From contig NZ_QWGR01000008.1 of the NCBI RefSeq assembly GCF_003576475.1, positions 18,099 through 82,098 of the forward strand: DNA of 64,000 nt. Reading direction: 5' to 3'. A program made the translations under genes and the position numbers. The notes under the pieces are model-generated. The model ran no database searches. It was not told where the DNA came from and saw only the letters and a list, made by a program, of their open reading frames with translations. Below, one piece after another: positions 44,669 to 52,131 of the stretch (position 1 is its first letter; every line of letters starts with the position of its first letter). This DNA is from Maribellus luteus (GTDB taxonomy: Bacteria; Bacteroidota; Bacteroidia; Bacteroidales; Prolixibacteraceae).

Positions 44669-46150
44669 ATGATTTATCAGGAAAGCATGCTGGAGAAGTA
44701 TTTCGAAAAGTTCAGGAAAAATATTGTTGGGATCGACCAGGAATTTGAAACGCCTTACGGTAACAAGAAAATTGTTTATGGCGACTGGATCGCCAGCGGA
44801 AGGTTGTACCAACCTATTGAAGACCGAATCACCAACGATCTTGGGCCGTTTGTTGGAAATACACACACCGAAACCAGCGAAACAGGCATTCGGATGACGC
44901 ATGCTTACCACCTTTCACACAAACTGATCAAACAACACGTAAACGCCTGTCCCGATGATGTGATTCTCACCGCAGGTTTTGGGATGACTGCCGTTATTAA
45001 TAAATTCCAGCGAATTCTCGGGCTGAAATACTGCGGTAAAATAGGCGGTAAAAGTTGTATCGCCGAACGCGAGCGGCCCGTGGTATTTATCACGCACATG
45101 GAACATCACTCCAACCAAACATCGTGGTACGAAACCAGTGCCGATGTGGTGGTGGTTGAGCCCGGAGAAGGCCTGCTGATAAATACCGACAACCTCCGGA
45201 AAGCACTGGAGCAGTACAAAGACAGAACGTTTAAGATCGGATCGTTCACAGCCTGCTCCAACGTAACCGGTGTTCGCACGCCCTACCACGAAATGGCCAG
45301 AATAATGCACGAATACGGCGGGGTTTGTTTTATTGATTTTGCTGCGTCGGCTCCTTACGACGAAATAAATATGCACCCCGAAGATCCGATGGAAAAACTG
45401 GATGCGGTTATGTTTTCGCCCCATAAATTCCTGGGTGGACCGGGTTCTTCCGGCGTGATTGTTTTTGATGCATCGATGTACAAAAACGAAGTGCCCGATC
45501 AGCCGGGTGGAGGAACGGTTGACTGGACCAATCCGTGGGGAAAGTATAAATATGTCGACGACATTGAAGCCCGGGAAGACGGCGGAACTCCGGGATTCCT
45601 TCAATCAATCCGCACCGCGCTGTGTTTCGAGTTGAAAGACAAAATGGGCGTGGACAATATCCGCCAACGCGAAGAAGAATTACTCGAAAGAGCTTTTGCC
45701 GGGCTGGATAAAATACCGGGCCTGAATATCCTTGCCAACAATGTTCGCGACCGGCTGGGTGTAATCTCCTTTTATGTGGAGGGAATTCACTACAACCTGT
45801 TGGTACGCCTGTTGAACGATCTATACGGAATCCAAACCCGTGGTGGCTGTGCCTGTGCCGGAACCTACGGGCATTTCCTGCTCGAAGTATCGTATGAAAA
45901 ATCGGAGGAGATAACAGATAAGATCAGCCATGGCGACCTTTCTGAGAAACCGGGCTGGGTGCGCTGGTCGTTACACCCAACAATGACCGATGCAGAAGTT
46001 GATTTAATGATGGAAGCATTGGCCGACATTGTTTCGAACATTGGAGAATACCAGAAAGACTATCAGTACCTGAACCGTAAGAATCTGTACATGCACAAAG
46101 ACGATCAGGGCGATGATGAACTGATGCAAAGATGGTTTACGCTGGATTAA
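44669..46150 (+). CDS. Class V aminotransferase, cysteine-desulfurase-like
   Basis: The 493-residue protein has a fold-type I PLP core: 'GDWIASGRLYQPIE', the cofactor-stacking 'THMEHHSNQTSW' (His146/147), Asp223 in 'CFIDFAASAPY', and the PLP lysine Lys253 in SPHKFLGGPG. A cysteine pair lies in RGGCACAGTYGH (Cys394, Cys396), the position of the catalytic cysteine loop in SufS-like desulfurases. It is about 80 residues longer than SufS/NifS. It may be a cysteine desulfurase, a selenocysteine lyase or an amino-acid transaminase; no iron-sulfur assembly genes are adjacent. Confidence 0.87.
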   Translation: MIYQESMLEKYFEKFRKNIVGIDQEFETPYGNKKIVYGDWIASGRLYQPIEDRITNDLGPFVGNTHTETSETGIRMTHAYHLSHKLIKQHVNACPDDVILTAGFGMTAVINKFQRILGLKYCGKIGGKSCIAERERPVVFITHMEHHSNQTSWYETSADVVVVEPGEGLLINTDNLRKALEQYKDRTFKIGSFTACSNVTGVRTPYHEMARIMHEYGGVCFIDFAASAPYDEINMHPEDPMEKLDAVMFSPHKFLGGPGSSGVIVFDASMYKNEVPDQPGGGTVDWTNPWGKYKYVDDIEAREDGGTPGFLQSIRTALCFELKDKMGVDNIRQREEELLERAFAGLDKIPGLNILANNVRDRLGVISFYVEGIHYNLLVRLLNDLYGIQTRGGCACAGTYGHFLLEVSYEKSEEITDKISHGDLSEKPGWVRWSLHPTMTDAEVDLMMEALADIVSNIGEYQKDYQYLNRKNLYMHKDDQGDDELMQRWFTLD

Positions 46151-46264
46151 GCGTTTTTATGCAGTCATGGTTTGTTCCGAAGAAAAGCGGAATAGCAATC
46201 ACAAACTTTCAATAAATTACATATTCCGATTCTTGCAAAGCATCGCTTTTGTATCTTTATCGCT

Positions 46265-47014
46265 ATGTCAAAAAAATACAACACCGGCTTGGTACTTAGC
46301 GGCGGCGGAACCAGAGGATTCGCCCATATAGGTGTAATTGCCGCCCTCAACGACCTGGGTATAAAACCCGATGTTATATCAGGAGTAAGCGCGGGTGCAA
46401 TTGCAGGCGCTTTTATTGCTGCCGGAACACCCCCCGAACGGATCGTGGAAATCTTTAAAAAAGGCTGGTTCTTTCAATATACCAAAATTCATATTCCGGT
46501 GGATGGACTCTTAAAACTGGATGGACTTAAAGAGATCATCGAGAAAGAGATTGACGTGAAAAAGATCGAAGATTTAGAAGTGCCTTTTTTTGTGGGAGTT
46601 TCAAACCTCAACAAAGGTACGGTTGAATATAAAAACAAGGGGCCGCTTGGAAAAACGGTGCTGGCTTCATCATCTATTCCGGTATTATTTGCCCCGGTAA
46701 CGCTTGGACGCGATTTATACGTGGATGGCGGGCTGGTAGACAATGTCCCGATTGAGCCGATAAAAAACGACTGCGAACAAATCATCGTTTCCAACATTAG
46801 CCCCATTAACCCAAAAGCCAAACTGAAAAACCTCGTCCAGATTGCCACGCGCACAGTTTACATGAGCGTAAATGCCAAAATTGAAGAGATAAAAAAACAG
46901 GCTACTTATTACATTGAACCCCGCGGCATTGATGAATACGATATCTTTCTTCGGAAACACGCCGACGAACTTTACGAAATGGGTTACAAAGCCACTAAAA
47001 AAGCGTTTCAATAA
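46265..47014 (+). CDS. Patatin-like phospholipase
   Basis: The 249-residue protein has the oxyanion loop GGGTRGFAHIGV (about 13-24), the nucleophile elbow GVSAGA (Ser42) and the Asp of the DGG dyad in 'LYVDGGLVDNVP' (about 157). These make it an active-site-complete RssA-type patatin hydrolase. It has no signal peptide and no membrane segment, so it should act in the cytoplasm or at the inner face of the inner membrane, probably on phospholipids or fatty-acyl esters. A TATCTTTA -7-like box lies directly upstream (46252-46259). Confidence 0.93.
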   Translation: MSKKYNTGLVLSGGGTRGFAHIGVIAALNDLGIKPDVISGVSAGAIAGAFIAAGTPPERIVEIFKKGWFFQYTKIHIPVDGLLKLDGLKEIIEKEIDVKKIEDLEVPFFVGVSNLNKGTVEYKNKGPLGKTVLASSSIPVLFAPVTLGRDLYVDGGLVDNVPIEPIKNDCEQIIVSNISPINPKAKLKNLVQIATRTVYMSVNAKIEEIKKQATYYIEPRGIDEYDIFLRKHADELYEMGYKATKKAFQ

Positions 47015-47062
47015 AACGAAGAATGAAAGCAGATTTATTGTAGAATGCTGACCCTTTCTCCT

Positions 47063-47088
47063 GTCTTTCCCTTACGCAAGGGAAAGAC
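47063..47088. repeat. Perfect 11-bp hairpin, GTCTTTCCCTT / AAGGGAAAGAC
   Basis: A perfect inverted repeat with a four-base loop (ACGC) lies 50 bases after the patatin stop. It lacks a T-run on either side, so it may stall or stabilise transcripts or be a mobile palindrome. Confidence 0.6.
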
Positions 47089-47173
47089 GATCAGTCTCAA
47101 AAAGAAACAATAGTCGCAATACTTGATTTTGATCTGCTTTGAACTACTTGACAGTCATCCTTCCTTACTTGTA

Positions 47174-47197
47174 GAGAAGGATAAGAGGATGGGTATA
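47174..47197 (-). repeat. Inverted copy of the TATACCCATCCTC element
   Basis: On the minus strand TATACCCATCCTCTTATCCT followed by TCTC matches the beginning of repeat copy B (27747) nearly base for base. A third copy is at 48638. It sits just after the 3' end of the GroES-like gene (47221). Confidence 0.7.
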
Positions 47198-47220
47198 AAT
47201 GAAAATGTACTATTACCTTT

Positions 47221-47604
47221 TTATTTAAACAGGTTTTCGTCACGAATGATCATCAGTATGGCCGAATGCGGAACAATGATGTACTTCTCGTTGTTAAACT
47301 CAATTTCGTGCCCGCTTTTGTTTAAATAAATGGCCAGGTCGCCAATATGCGTTTGCAACGGAACGTATTTAACCGTCTCCTTGCTTTCCTTCCACACTTC
47401 GTCTTCTTCACTCACTGCCGGGATCGGGTATCCAGGCCCTACTTTCACAATATAACCACTTTGTACCTGCTCGTTTTCCTGCACAGTGGGCGGCAAATAC
47501 AAGCCCGATTTTGTTTTTCCGCTGCGATTCTTCGGCTTTACCAAAACCCTGTCGCCAACCATTATAAATTTTTCGAGATCCTTTTCTTCAATTACTAATG
47601 ACAT
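47221..47604 (-). CDS. GroES-like co-chaperone homologue
   Basis: The ATG at 47604 (MSLVIEEKDLEKFIMVGDRV) gives 127 residues; a further ATG at 47673 adds 23 residues that look non-coding. The domain shows GDRVLVKP, 'KTKSGLYLPPTVQENEQVQSGYIVKVGPGYP', 'LQTHIGDLAIYLNKSGHEIEFNNEKYIIVPHSAILMII', i.e. the Cpn10 chain including a mobile-loop region ('KNRSGKTKSGLYLPP'). It is about 30 residues longer than canonical GroES, with an acidic insert near the middle. It is not paired with groEL here, so it is a diverged paralogue or co-chaperone. Confidence 0.85.
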   Translation of the reverse strand: MSLVIEEKDLEKFIMVGDRVLVKPKNRSGKTKSGLYLPPTVQENEQVQSGYIVKVGPGYPIPAVSEEDEVWKESKETVKYVPLQTHIGDLAIYLNKSGHEIEFNNEKYIIVPHSAILMIIRDENLFK

Positions 47605-47831
47605 ATTCTTTCCTTTTTCAATCAAATAAATAAAATTATTCCGATTCCGAATAACAAAAATTCTCTTCGCCAATTGATTTTACGGGTATAAAAATAGCAA
47701 AGAATCAAAAAACACCATGTATTTCCCCTAATCATGAAAAAAAAAAACGAAATTACACAAACCAAATAAACCACTAAAATACAAGCAGTTAAAACAAAAC
47801 ACTGAAAATACTTTAAACTTTTACACTACTA
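47605..47831. other. AT-rich upstream region of the GroES-like gene
   Basis: No gene was seen. It holds the GroES-like upstream region and lies next to the promoter of the secreted WM-repeat protein. Confidence 0.4.
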
Positions 47832-47874
47832 TGTATTGCATGGTATTATCTTTTATTTATATATTTGCAATACA
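47832..47874 (+). promoter_or_regulatory. Promoter with a spanning inverted repeat
   Basis: TTG (47836-47838) is followed after 21 bases by TATATTTG (47860-47867), a full match to the Bacteroidota promoter. A perfect inverted repeat, TGTATTGCA (47832-47840) and TGCAATACA (47866-47874), overlaps both boxes. The arms are about 34 bases apart, centre to centre. The arrangement looks like a repressor or activator operator controlling the gene at 48017. Confidence 0.6.
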
Positions 47875-48016
47875 ATGTTCAATGTTTAGTACAGTACATT
47901 TTTAAAAAAAGTTCTAAAAATTTGTAACGAAACAAAAACTTGATCGTCTTAATAGCAGAAAACAAAAAAACAAGCAAAGCAAGAAACAAGAAAACAAGAA
48001 GCAGGAGGAAAGAGTC

Positions 48017-48553
48017 ATGAAAACAAGAAACAATGTTCAGAAAGCAGTTACCAAAACAATGGCAGTCATCATGAGCCTGGTTTTATTAAGCATTACCGTA
48101 AACGCTCAGGAGTTTTGGAAAAACATTTTGAGAAACAACAGCTTTAGCCAAATAGCTTATGCAATGGCTGAAGAAAGCACTGAAGCAACTATTTACCCGA
48201 CAGAAGCAGTAGTTGCCGATTACGCCGACATGGCTTCCCTTTTTGTAGCAGAAGCTGAACCTTCCCTTCAGGTGGAATCATGGATGTTAGATGTGAACAG
48301 ATTTTCAGCTACCACTTCTATTCTAACAGAAACAGAAAGTGCACTTGAACTGGAAGACTGGATGGTAAACGAAAGTTTTTTCAGCAACACAGCCAGTTTG
48401 CTGACAGTGGACAAAGACACAGCATTGGAACTGGAAGGCTGGATGACCGACGAGGCAAACTTTAAAACCGGCACTTTGAAAGTGGAAAACGAAGTAGAAA
48501 GCAAACTGGAAGTAAAAGACTGGATGACAAACAACTTAGCCTGGAAATTTTAA
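48017..48553 (+). CDS. Secreted protein with four L-x-[LV]-E/K-x-WM repeats, function unknown
   Basis: The 178-residue protein has a signal peptide (about 1-30, VLLSITVNAQ). Four repeats spaced 26-27 residues follow, each with 'LQVESWM', 'LELEDWM', 'LELEGWM' or 'LEVKDWM' (Trp at 89, 115, 142, 169), separated by Ser/Thr/Glu-rich linkers. The start is fixed by an unusually strong AGGAGG ribosome site nine bases before the ATG, rare in Bacteroidota. The leader (47940-48010) is a CAAG/GAAAC-rich stretch with almost no T. It has a good promoter and its own terminator. I recognise no family. Confidence 0.82.
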   Translation: MKTRNNVQKAVTKTMAVIMSLVLLSITVNAQEFWKNILRNNSFSQIAYAMAEESTEATIYPTEAVVADYADMASLFVAEAEPSLQVESWMLDVNRFSATTSILTETESALELEDWMVNESFFSNTASLLTVDKDTALELEGWMTDEANFKTGTLKVENEVESKLEVKDWMTNNLAWKF

Positions 48554-48576
48554 ACAGCGAATAACTCATTTTTTAA

Positions 48577-48611
48577 CCGTTGTCTTTCGAAAGAGAGACA
48601 GCGGTTTTTTT
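48577..48611 (+). terminator. Terminator of the WM-repeat protein gene
   Basis: CCGTTGTCT and AGACAGCGG pair (one G-T pair) around TTCGAAAGAG and are followed by seven T, 24 bases after the stop. Confidence 0.88.
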
Positions 48612-48634
48612 ATGCCAAATTTTCACCGATTAGA

Positions 48635-48772
48635 TTTTATACCCATCCTCATATCCTTCCGTCTTACAGCTCCCCTTTTACTTACTCTTTTGGCTATTTG
48701 AATTTGAAGAAAATACAAATGATTTGAATAAGAAACATCGAATAAGGAATAAGAAATCAGGAAATAAAACTG
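48635..48772. repeat. Dispersed intergenic repeat, copy D (long form)
   Basis: TTATACCCATCCTCATATCC, then 'TTTGAAGAAAATACAAATGA', 'AATAAGAAACATCGAATAAG' and 'GAATAAGAAATCAGGAAATA'. The blocks occur in the same order as copy B (27745-27915). It fills the gap between the terminator and the map gene. Confidence 0.75.
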
Positions 48773-48849
48773 ATCGTCTCTCCATTCCTTAAGGGAGATA
48801 CAGGAAAGTGGGTTAATAAAACAGAATCAAAAATACTTTGAAGGACGAT

Positions 48850-49629
48850 CTACGTAATCGGATATTCGTTGTGAATATCGGTCAGTACTTCGCAACCGGT
48901 GGCGGTTACCAAAACCGTATGCTCAAACTGTGCCGACAGTTTATTATCGATGGTACGCGCTGTCCAGCCGTCATTCTTGTCGATGCTTGCCTTGGGTTTT
49001 CCCTGGTTGATCATCGGCTCAATGGTAAAAATCATTCCGGGTCGCATTTCCGGCCCTGAGTTACGGCGGGCAGCGTGGTCTACCTGTGGTTCTTCGTGAA
49101 AGTCGATGCCCACACCATGACCACAAAACTCATACACCACACTAAATCCCTGGGCTTTGGCATAACGGCTGATCACAAAACCAATGTTCCCGAAACGGTT
49201 CCCGGGTTTTACCTGCTCAATCCCCAGGTCAAGACAATGCAAGGTCACGTCAATCAGTTCGTCAGCATCTGAACTGATCTGTCCTACCGTAAACATTCTT
49301 GAGGTATCGCCATAATAACCATCCAGAATGGTGGTGATGTCAATGTTCAGGATATCTCCGGGTTTCAGAATTGTAGTTTTTGAAGGTATTCCGTGGCAAA
49401 TAACATTGTTCAACGAAATGCAGCTCGATTTGGGATACCCGTTGTATCCTTTGGTCGCGGGAATAGCTCCATGGGAACGAATAAATTCTTCGATCTTGTC
49501 GTCAATAAACTCTGTGTTTACACCTTCTTTTACAAATTGCCCGGCATAATCCAGGGCCTGAGCAGCCAGTTTGGCACTTTTTCGGATGCCGTCGATCTGC
49601 TCCGGTGTTTTAATTACAATCTTTCCCAT
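48850..49629 (-). CDS. map: Type I methionine aminopeptidase
   Basis: The ATG at 49629 (MGKIVIKTPEQIDGIRKS) gives 259 residues; an upstream in-frame ATG at 49698 adds 23 improbable residues. The pita-bread fold motifs are complete: 'SLNNVICHGIP' (His), 'NIDITTILDGYYGDTSRMF' (two Asp ligands), 'CGHGVGIDFHEEPQV' (His) and 'GMIFTIEPMI' with 'SAQFEHTVLVT' (two Glu ligands). It removes the initiator methionine from nascent proteins. It is divergent from the thioesterase gene. Confidence 0.97.
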   Translation of the reverse strand: MGKIVIKTPEQIDGIRKSAKLAAQALDYAGQFVKEGVNTEFIDDKIEEFIRSHGAIPATKGYNGYPKSSCISLNNVICHGIPSKTTILKPGDILNIDITTILDGYYGDTSRMFTVGQISSDADELIDVTLHCLDLGIEQVKPGNRFGNIGFVISRYAKAQGFSVVYEFCGHGVGIDFHEEPQVDHAARRNSGPEMRPGMIFTIEPMINQGKPKASIDKNDGWTARTIDNKLSAQFEHTVLVTATGCEVLTDIHNEYPIT

Positions 49630-49687
49630 AAACCTTAAATATGCACGCAAAATTGAACATTTGTTACCGATTTTCAAAACCGAACAA

Positions 49688-49695
49688 TAAATTTG
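49688..49695 (+). promoter_or_regulatory. -7 promoter box of the thioesterase gene
   Basis: TAAATTTG fits TAnnTTTG. A TTTG at 49660-49663 lies 24 bases upstream, slightly long for the -33 element. The ATG follows at 49758. Confidence 0.45.
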
Positions 49696-49757
49696 CAAAA
49701 AAGTTTACCCGCCCATTAAGCTTGTGTAAACCGAATCGTTTGTATAAATCGAAAACC

Positions 49758-50501
49758 ATGAGTACAATCGTCAATATTCACCGACAGGAACTGTCTACCA
49801 AATCGTATTTTGTAAACCGGTTCGCAGAACTGTCTACTTCCTATTTATTCTGGCAAATCCAGGAGATTGCCTGGGAACATGCCGAGATGCTGGGAGTGGG
49901 TTTTGAAAATCTTCAGCAGGATAAACAGTTTTGGGTACTGTCGCGCCTGCTGGTAAAAATTGACCGGCGTCCGCGGTGGGGCGAGAAATTCCGATTGGAA
50001 ACATGGCCCGCCGGAACCGACGGGTTTTTAGCGCACCGCGATATTCGTTTTATTGACGAGAGCGGAACAACCATTATAAGGGCCACCACAAGCTGGCTGG
50101 TACTTGATCTGAAAACCAAACGTATTCTTCGTTTCGACAGTTTTAATAATTTTCCGTTTCACGACGAGCGGGTTTTTGATGGATTTGCCGGAAAGGTACC
50201 ATCGCCAAAATCAGAAAAGGAGCTTGTATTTACGCCCGTACTCCTAAATGAAATCGACGTAAACCAGCATTTCAACAGTGGCCGCTACCTCGAACGGATC
50301 ATTGACAGCTACGACTTTGATTTTCACGACAAAAACAGGCTGATAGAGTTTGAGATCAATTTTGCCAAGGAAGGTATTCCGGGTGATTTTCTGTCAGTAA
50401 AAAAGCAATTCACCGACGCTCAAAATCATCTTTGCAGTGTCGTCAGAGAAAGCGACGGGGCAGAATTAATCAGGGCTCGTTTGCTTTGGGCCTCGAGGTA
50501 A
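49758..50501 (+). CDS. Acyl-ACP thioesterase
   Basis: The ATG at 49758 (MSTIVNIHRQELSTKSYFVN) gives 247 residues, fitting the bacterial FatA/FatB-like family (PF01643). The two hot-dog domains carry 'FWQIQEIAWEHAEMLGVGFENLQQDKQFWVLSRL', 'RWGEKFRLETWPAGTDGFLAHRDIRF' in the first and 'NEIDVNQHFNSGRYLERIIDSY' (catalytic Asn/His region) in the second. It would release free fatty acids from acyl-ACP in the cytoplasm. An upstream in-frame ATG at 49641 lies inside the divergent promoter region and is rejected. It is convergent with the SusD gene. Confidence 0.92.
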   Translation: MSTIVNIHRQELSTKSYFVNRFAELSTSYLFWQIQEIAWEHAEMLGVGFENLQQDKQFWVLSRLLVKIDRRPRWGEKFRLETWPAGTDGFLAHRDIRFIDESGTTIIRATTSWLVLDLKTKRILRFDSFNNFPFHDERVFDGFAGKVPSPKSEKELVFTPVLLNEIDVNQHFNSGRYLERIIDSYDFDFHDKNRLIEFEINFAKEGIPGDFLSVKKQFTDAQNHLCSVVRESDGAELIRARLLWASR

Positions 50502-50524
50502 CGACCGAAAGTTTGGCTTTAACT

Positions 50525-50562
50525 TTAAAAAAATGGGACTGCCAGTATCTGACAATCCCATC
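50525..50562 (-). terminator. Terminator of the SusC/SusD operon
   Basis: Minus strand: GATGGGATTGTCA and TGGCAGTCCCAT pair with one or two mismatches, followed by TTTTTTT. It lies 20 bases past the SusD stop. Confidence 0.75.
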
Positions 50563-50582
50563 TTCTGCAAAAAGAATCAATT

Positions 50583-52112
50583 TTAGTAGCCGGGATTCTG
50601 ATCCAATTCCGGGTTCGCATCCAATGCTGTTTGCGGAATCGGGAACAACAAACATTTTTCGGGAGTAACACCTTTCCATCCTGGTATTTCATCCAGGAAA
50701 GTGCCAAAGCGAATCATATCCTGACGCGCACTGCTCTCCCACGCCAGTTCAAAACGTCTTTCCTTGTATATATCTTCAAGCGTTGTGCTGCTTAGCAACT
50801 TGCTCGCATTGTCAAAAGCACGTCCTCTGATCAGGTTAACCAGGCGGGTGGCTTCATCGTTTTCTTTTCCTAAACGAACCAAAGCTTCTGCTTTCATCAG
50901 GTACACATCCGCCAAACGGAAAATAGCCATATCGTTCTCCATATCGCCGTTCAAACCGCTTTCGAATTCCCATTTCGAGCAACGTCCACCTTCTTCCTGT
51001 TCTACCTGCCCCCAACCATCTTCGTCAAGGTTGTATTTAAGCTCAATATCCACGGAGTGAATCAGCTGGCGGCCATGTGCCGTGATCAGAATACTGCCGT
51101 CGGTATTGTACATCGGGCCAAGCAGGAACGACCAAGCTACCCGCTTGTCTTCCGCATCGTAGTCTTTTATGTATTGAGGCATCGCACTTACACCGTTCCA
51201 GGTACCTACTTTCAGGTTCAACGGAATGGGATCCAGGTAGTGCAAAGTTCTTTTGTGAATATGGTTGCCACCGTCGGCAGTACTAAATACAACCGGGAAG
51301 ATAATTTCCTTCGAATTCTGGTTCTGCACCACAAAACTGGCTTTAAAATTGGGTTCAAAAACATATCCCAGCTCCATTACCTCATCGCAGGCATCGGCGC
51401 ATTCCTGCCATTTCGCGCCTCCTTCAGGGTACCATACCAATGCATTCAGGTACATTTTGGCGAGCAAAGTATACACTACACCTTTGGTAATTTTCCCGTA
51501 ACTGGCTGCAGTAACATCTTCGCGCACCACATCTTTGATCGCATTCAGTTCAGTCAGCACAAACTCGTAAACTTCGCTTCTGGATTTGGTAACCGGATTG
51601 GAAGAGTCTTTAAAATCAGTTACAATCGGCACATTTCCGTAATAGTCGAGCAAAAGATAATACCAGAAAGCACGCACTCCCCTGATTTCAGCCAAAATAA
51701 CGTCTTTGTTGCCGATGCTTTCATTTTCTTCGATCATCGAATAAATCTTGTTGCAACTCGAAATACTTTCCATGGCTGCGTTGTACGAACTCCTGACCAG
51801 GCTTGTGTTAGGCGTCCAAGTGTGGAATCTTAGCTCTTTAAACTGACCACCGTCCCACCAGTCGCCACCTTTGCGGGTAGGAGTAACAGCCATGTCAGCA
51901 GAACATTCGCTTAAAAGAAAATAGTTCGATGGAAATACATTCTTCAGGGTGCGATATATCGGGGCAATCAGTGAATTTATCTGCGATTCGGTATTGCCAA
52001 ATTCATCCACGGGCAGTTTATCAAAAACTTCTTCGTCCAGGTTGGTACATCCCTGATAAAGGAAAGAAAATGCAATGACGAAGACCAGTGATAATATTTT
52101 CTTGTTTTTCAT
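50583..52112 (-). CDS. SusD/RagB-family nutrient-binding outer membrane lipoprotein
   Basis: The 509-residue lipoprotein has a signal ending FLYQGC (Cys22), then 'TNLDEEVFDKLPVDEF' and the TPR-like helical scaffold of SusD proteins. Supporting motifs are 'RGVRAFWYYLLLDYYGNVPIVTDF', 'RSEVYEFVLTELNAI', 'ITKGVVYTLLAKMYLNALVW', 'RLADVYLMKAEALVRLGKENDEATRLVNLIRGRAF' and 'ERRFELAWESSARQDMIRFG'. It binds glycans or other ligands at the cell surface and forms a lid over the SusC pore. It is 19 bases behind SusC and is the last gene of the operon. The ligand cannot be told. Confidence 0.96.
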   Translation of the reverse strand: MKNKKILSLVFVIAFSFLYQGCTNLDEEVFDKLPVDEFGNTESQINSLIAPIYRTLKNVFPSNYFLLSECSADMAVTPTRKGGDWWDGGQFKELRFHTWTPNTSLVRSSYNAAMESISSCNKIYSMIEENESIGNKDVILAEIRGVRAFWYYLLLDYYGNVPIVTDFKDSSNPVTKSRSEVYEFVLTELNAIKDVVREDVTAASYGKITKGVVYTLLAKMYLNALVWYPEGGAKWQECADACDEVMELGYVFEPNFKASFVVQNQNSKEIIFPVVFSTADGGNHIHKRTLHYLDPIPLNLKVGTWNGVSAMPQYIKDYDAEDKRVAWSFLLGPMYNTDGSILITAHGRQLIHSVDIELKYNLDEDGWGQVEQEEGGRCSKWEFESGLNGDMENDMAIFRLADVYLMKAEALVRLGKENDEATRLVNLIRGRAFDNASKLLSSTTLEDIYKERRFELAWESSARQDMIRFGTFLDEIPGWKGVTPEKCLLFPIPQTALDANPELDQNPGY

Positions 52113-52131
52113 AATTCAAAGTTGTTTAAGT

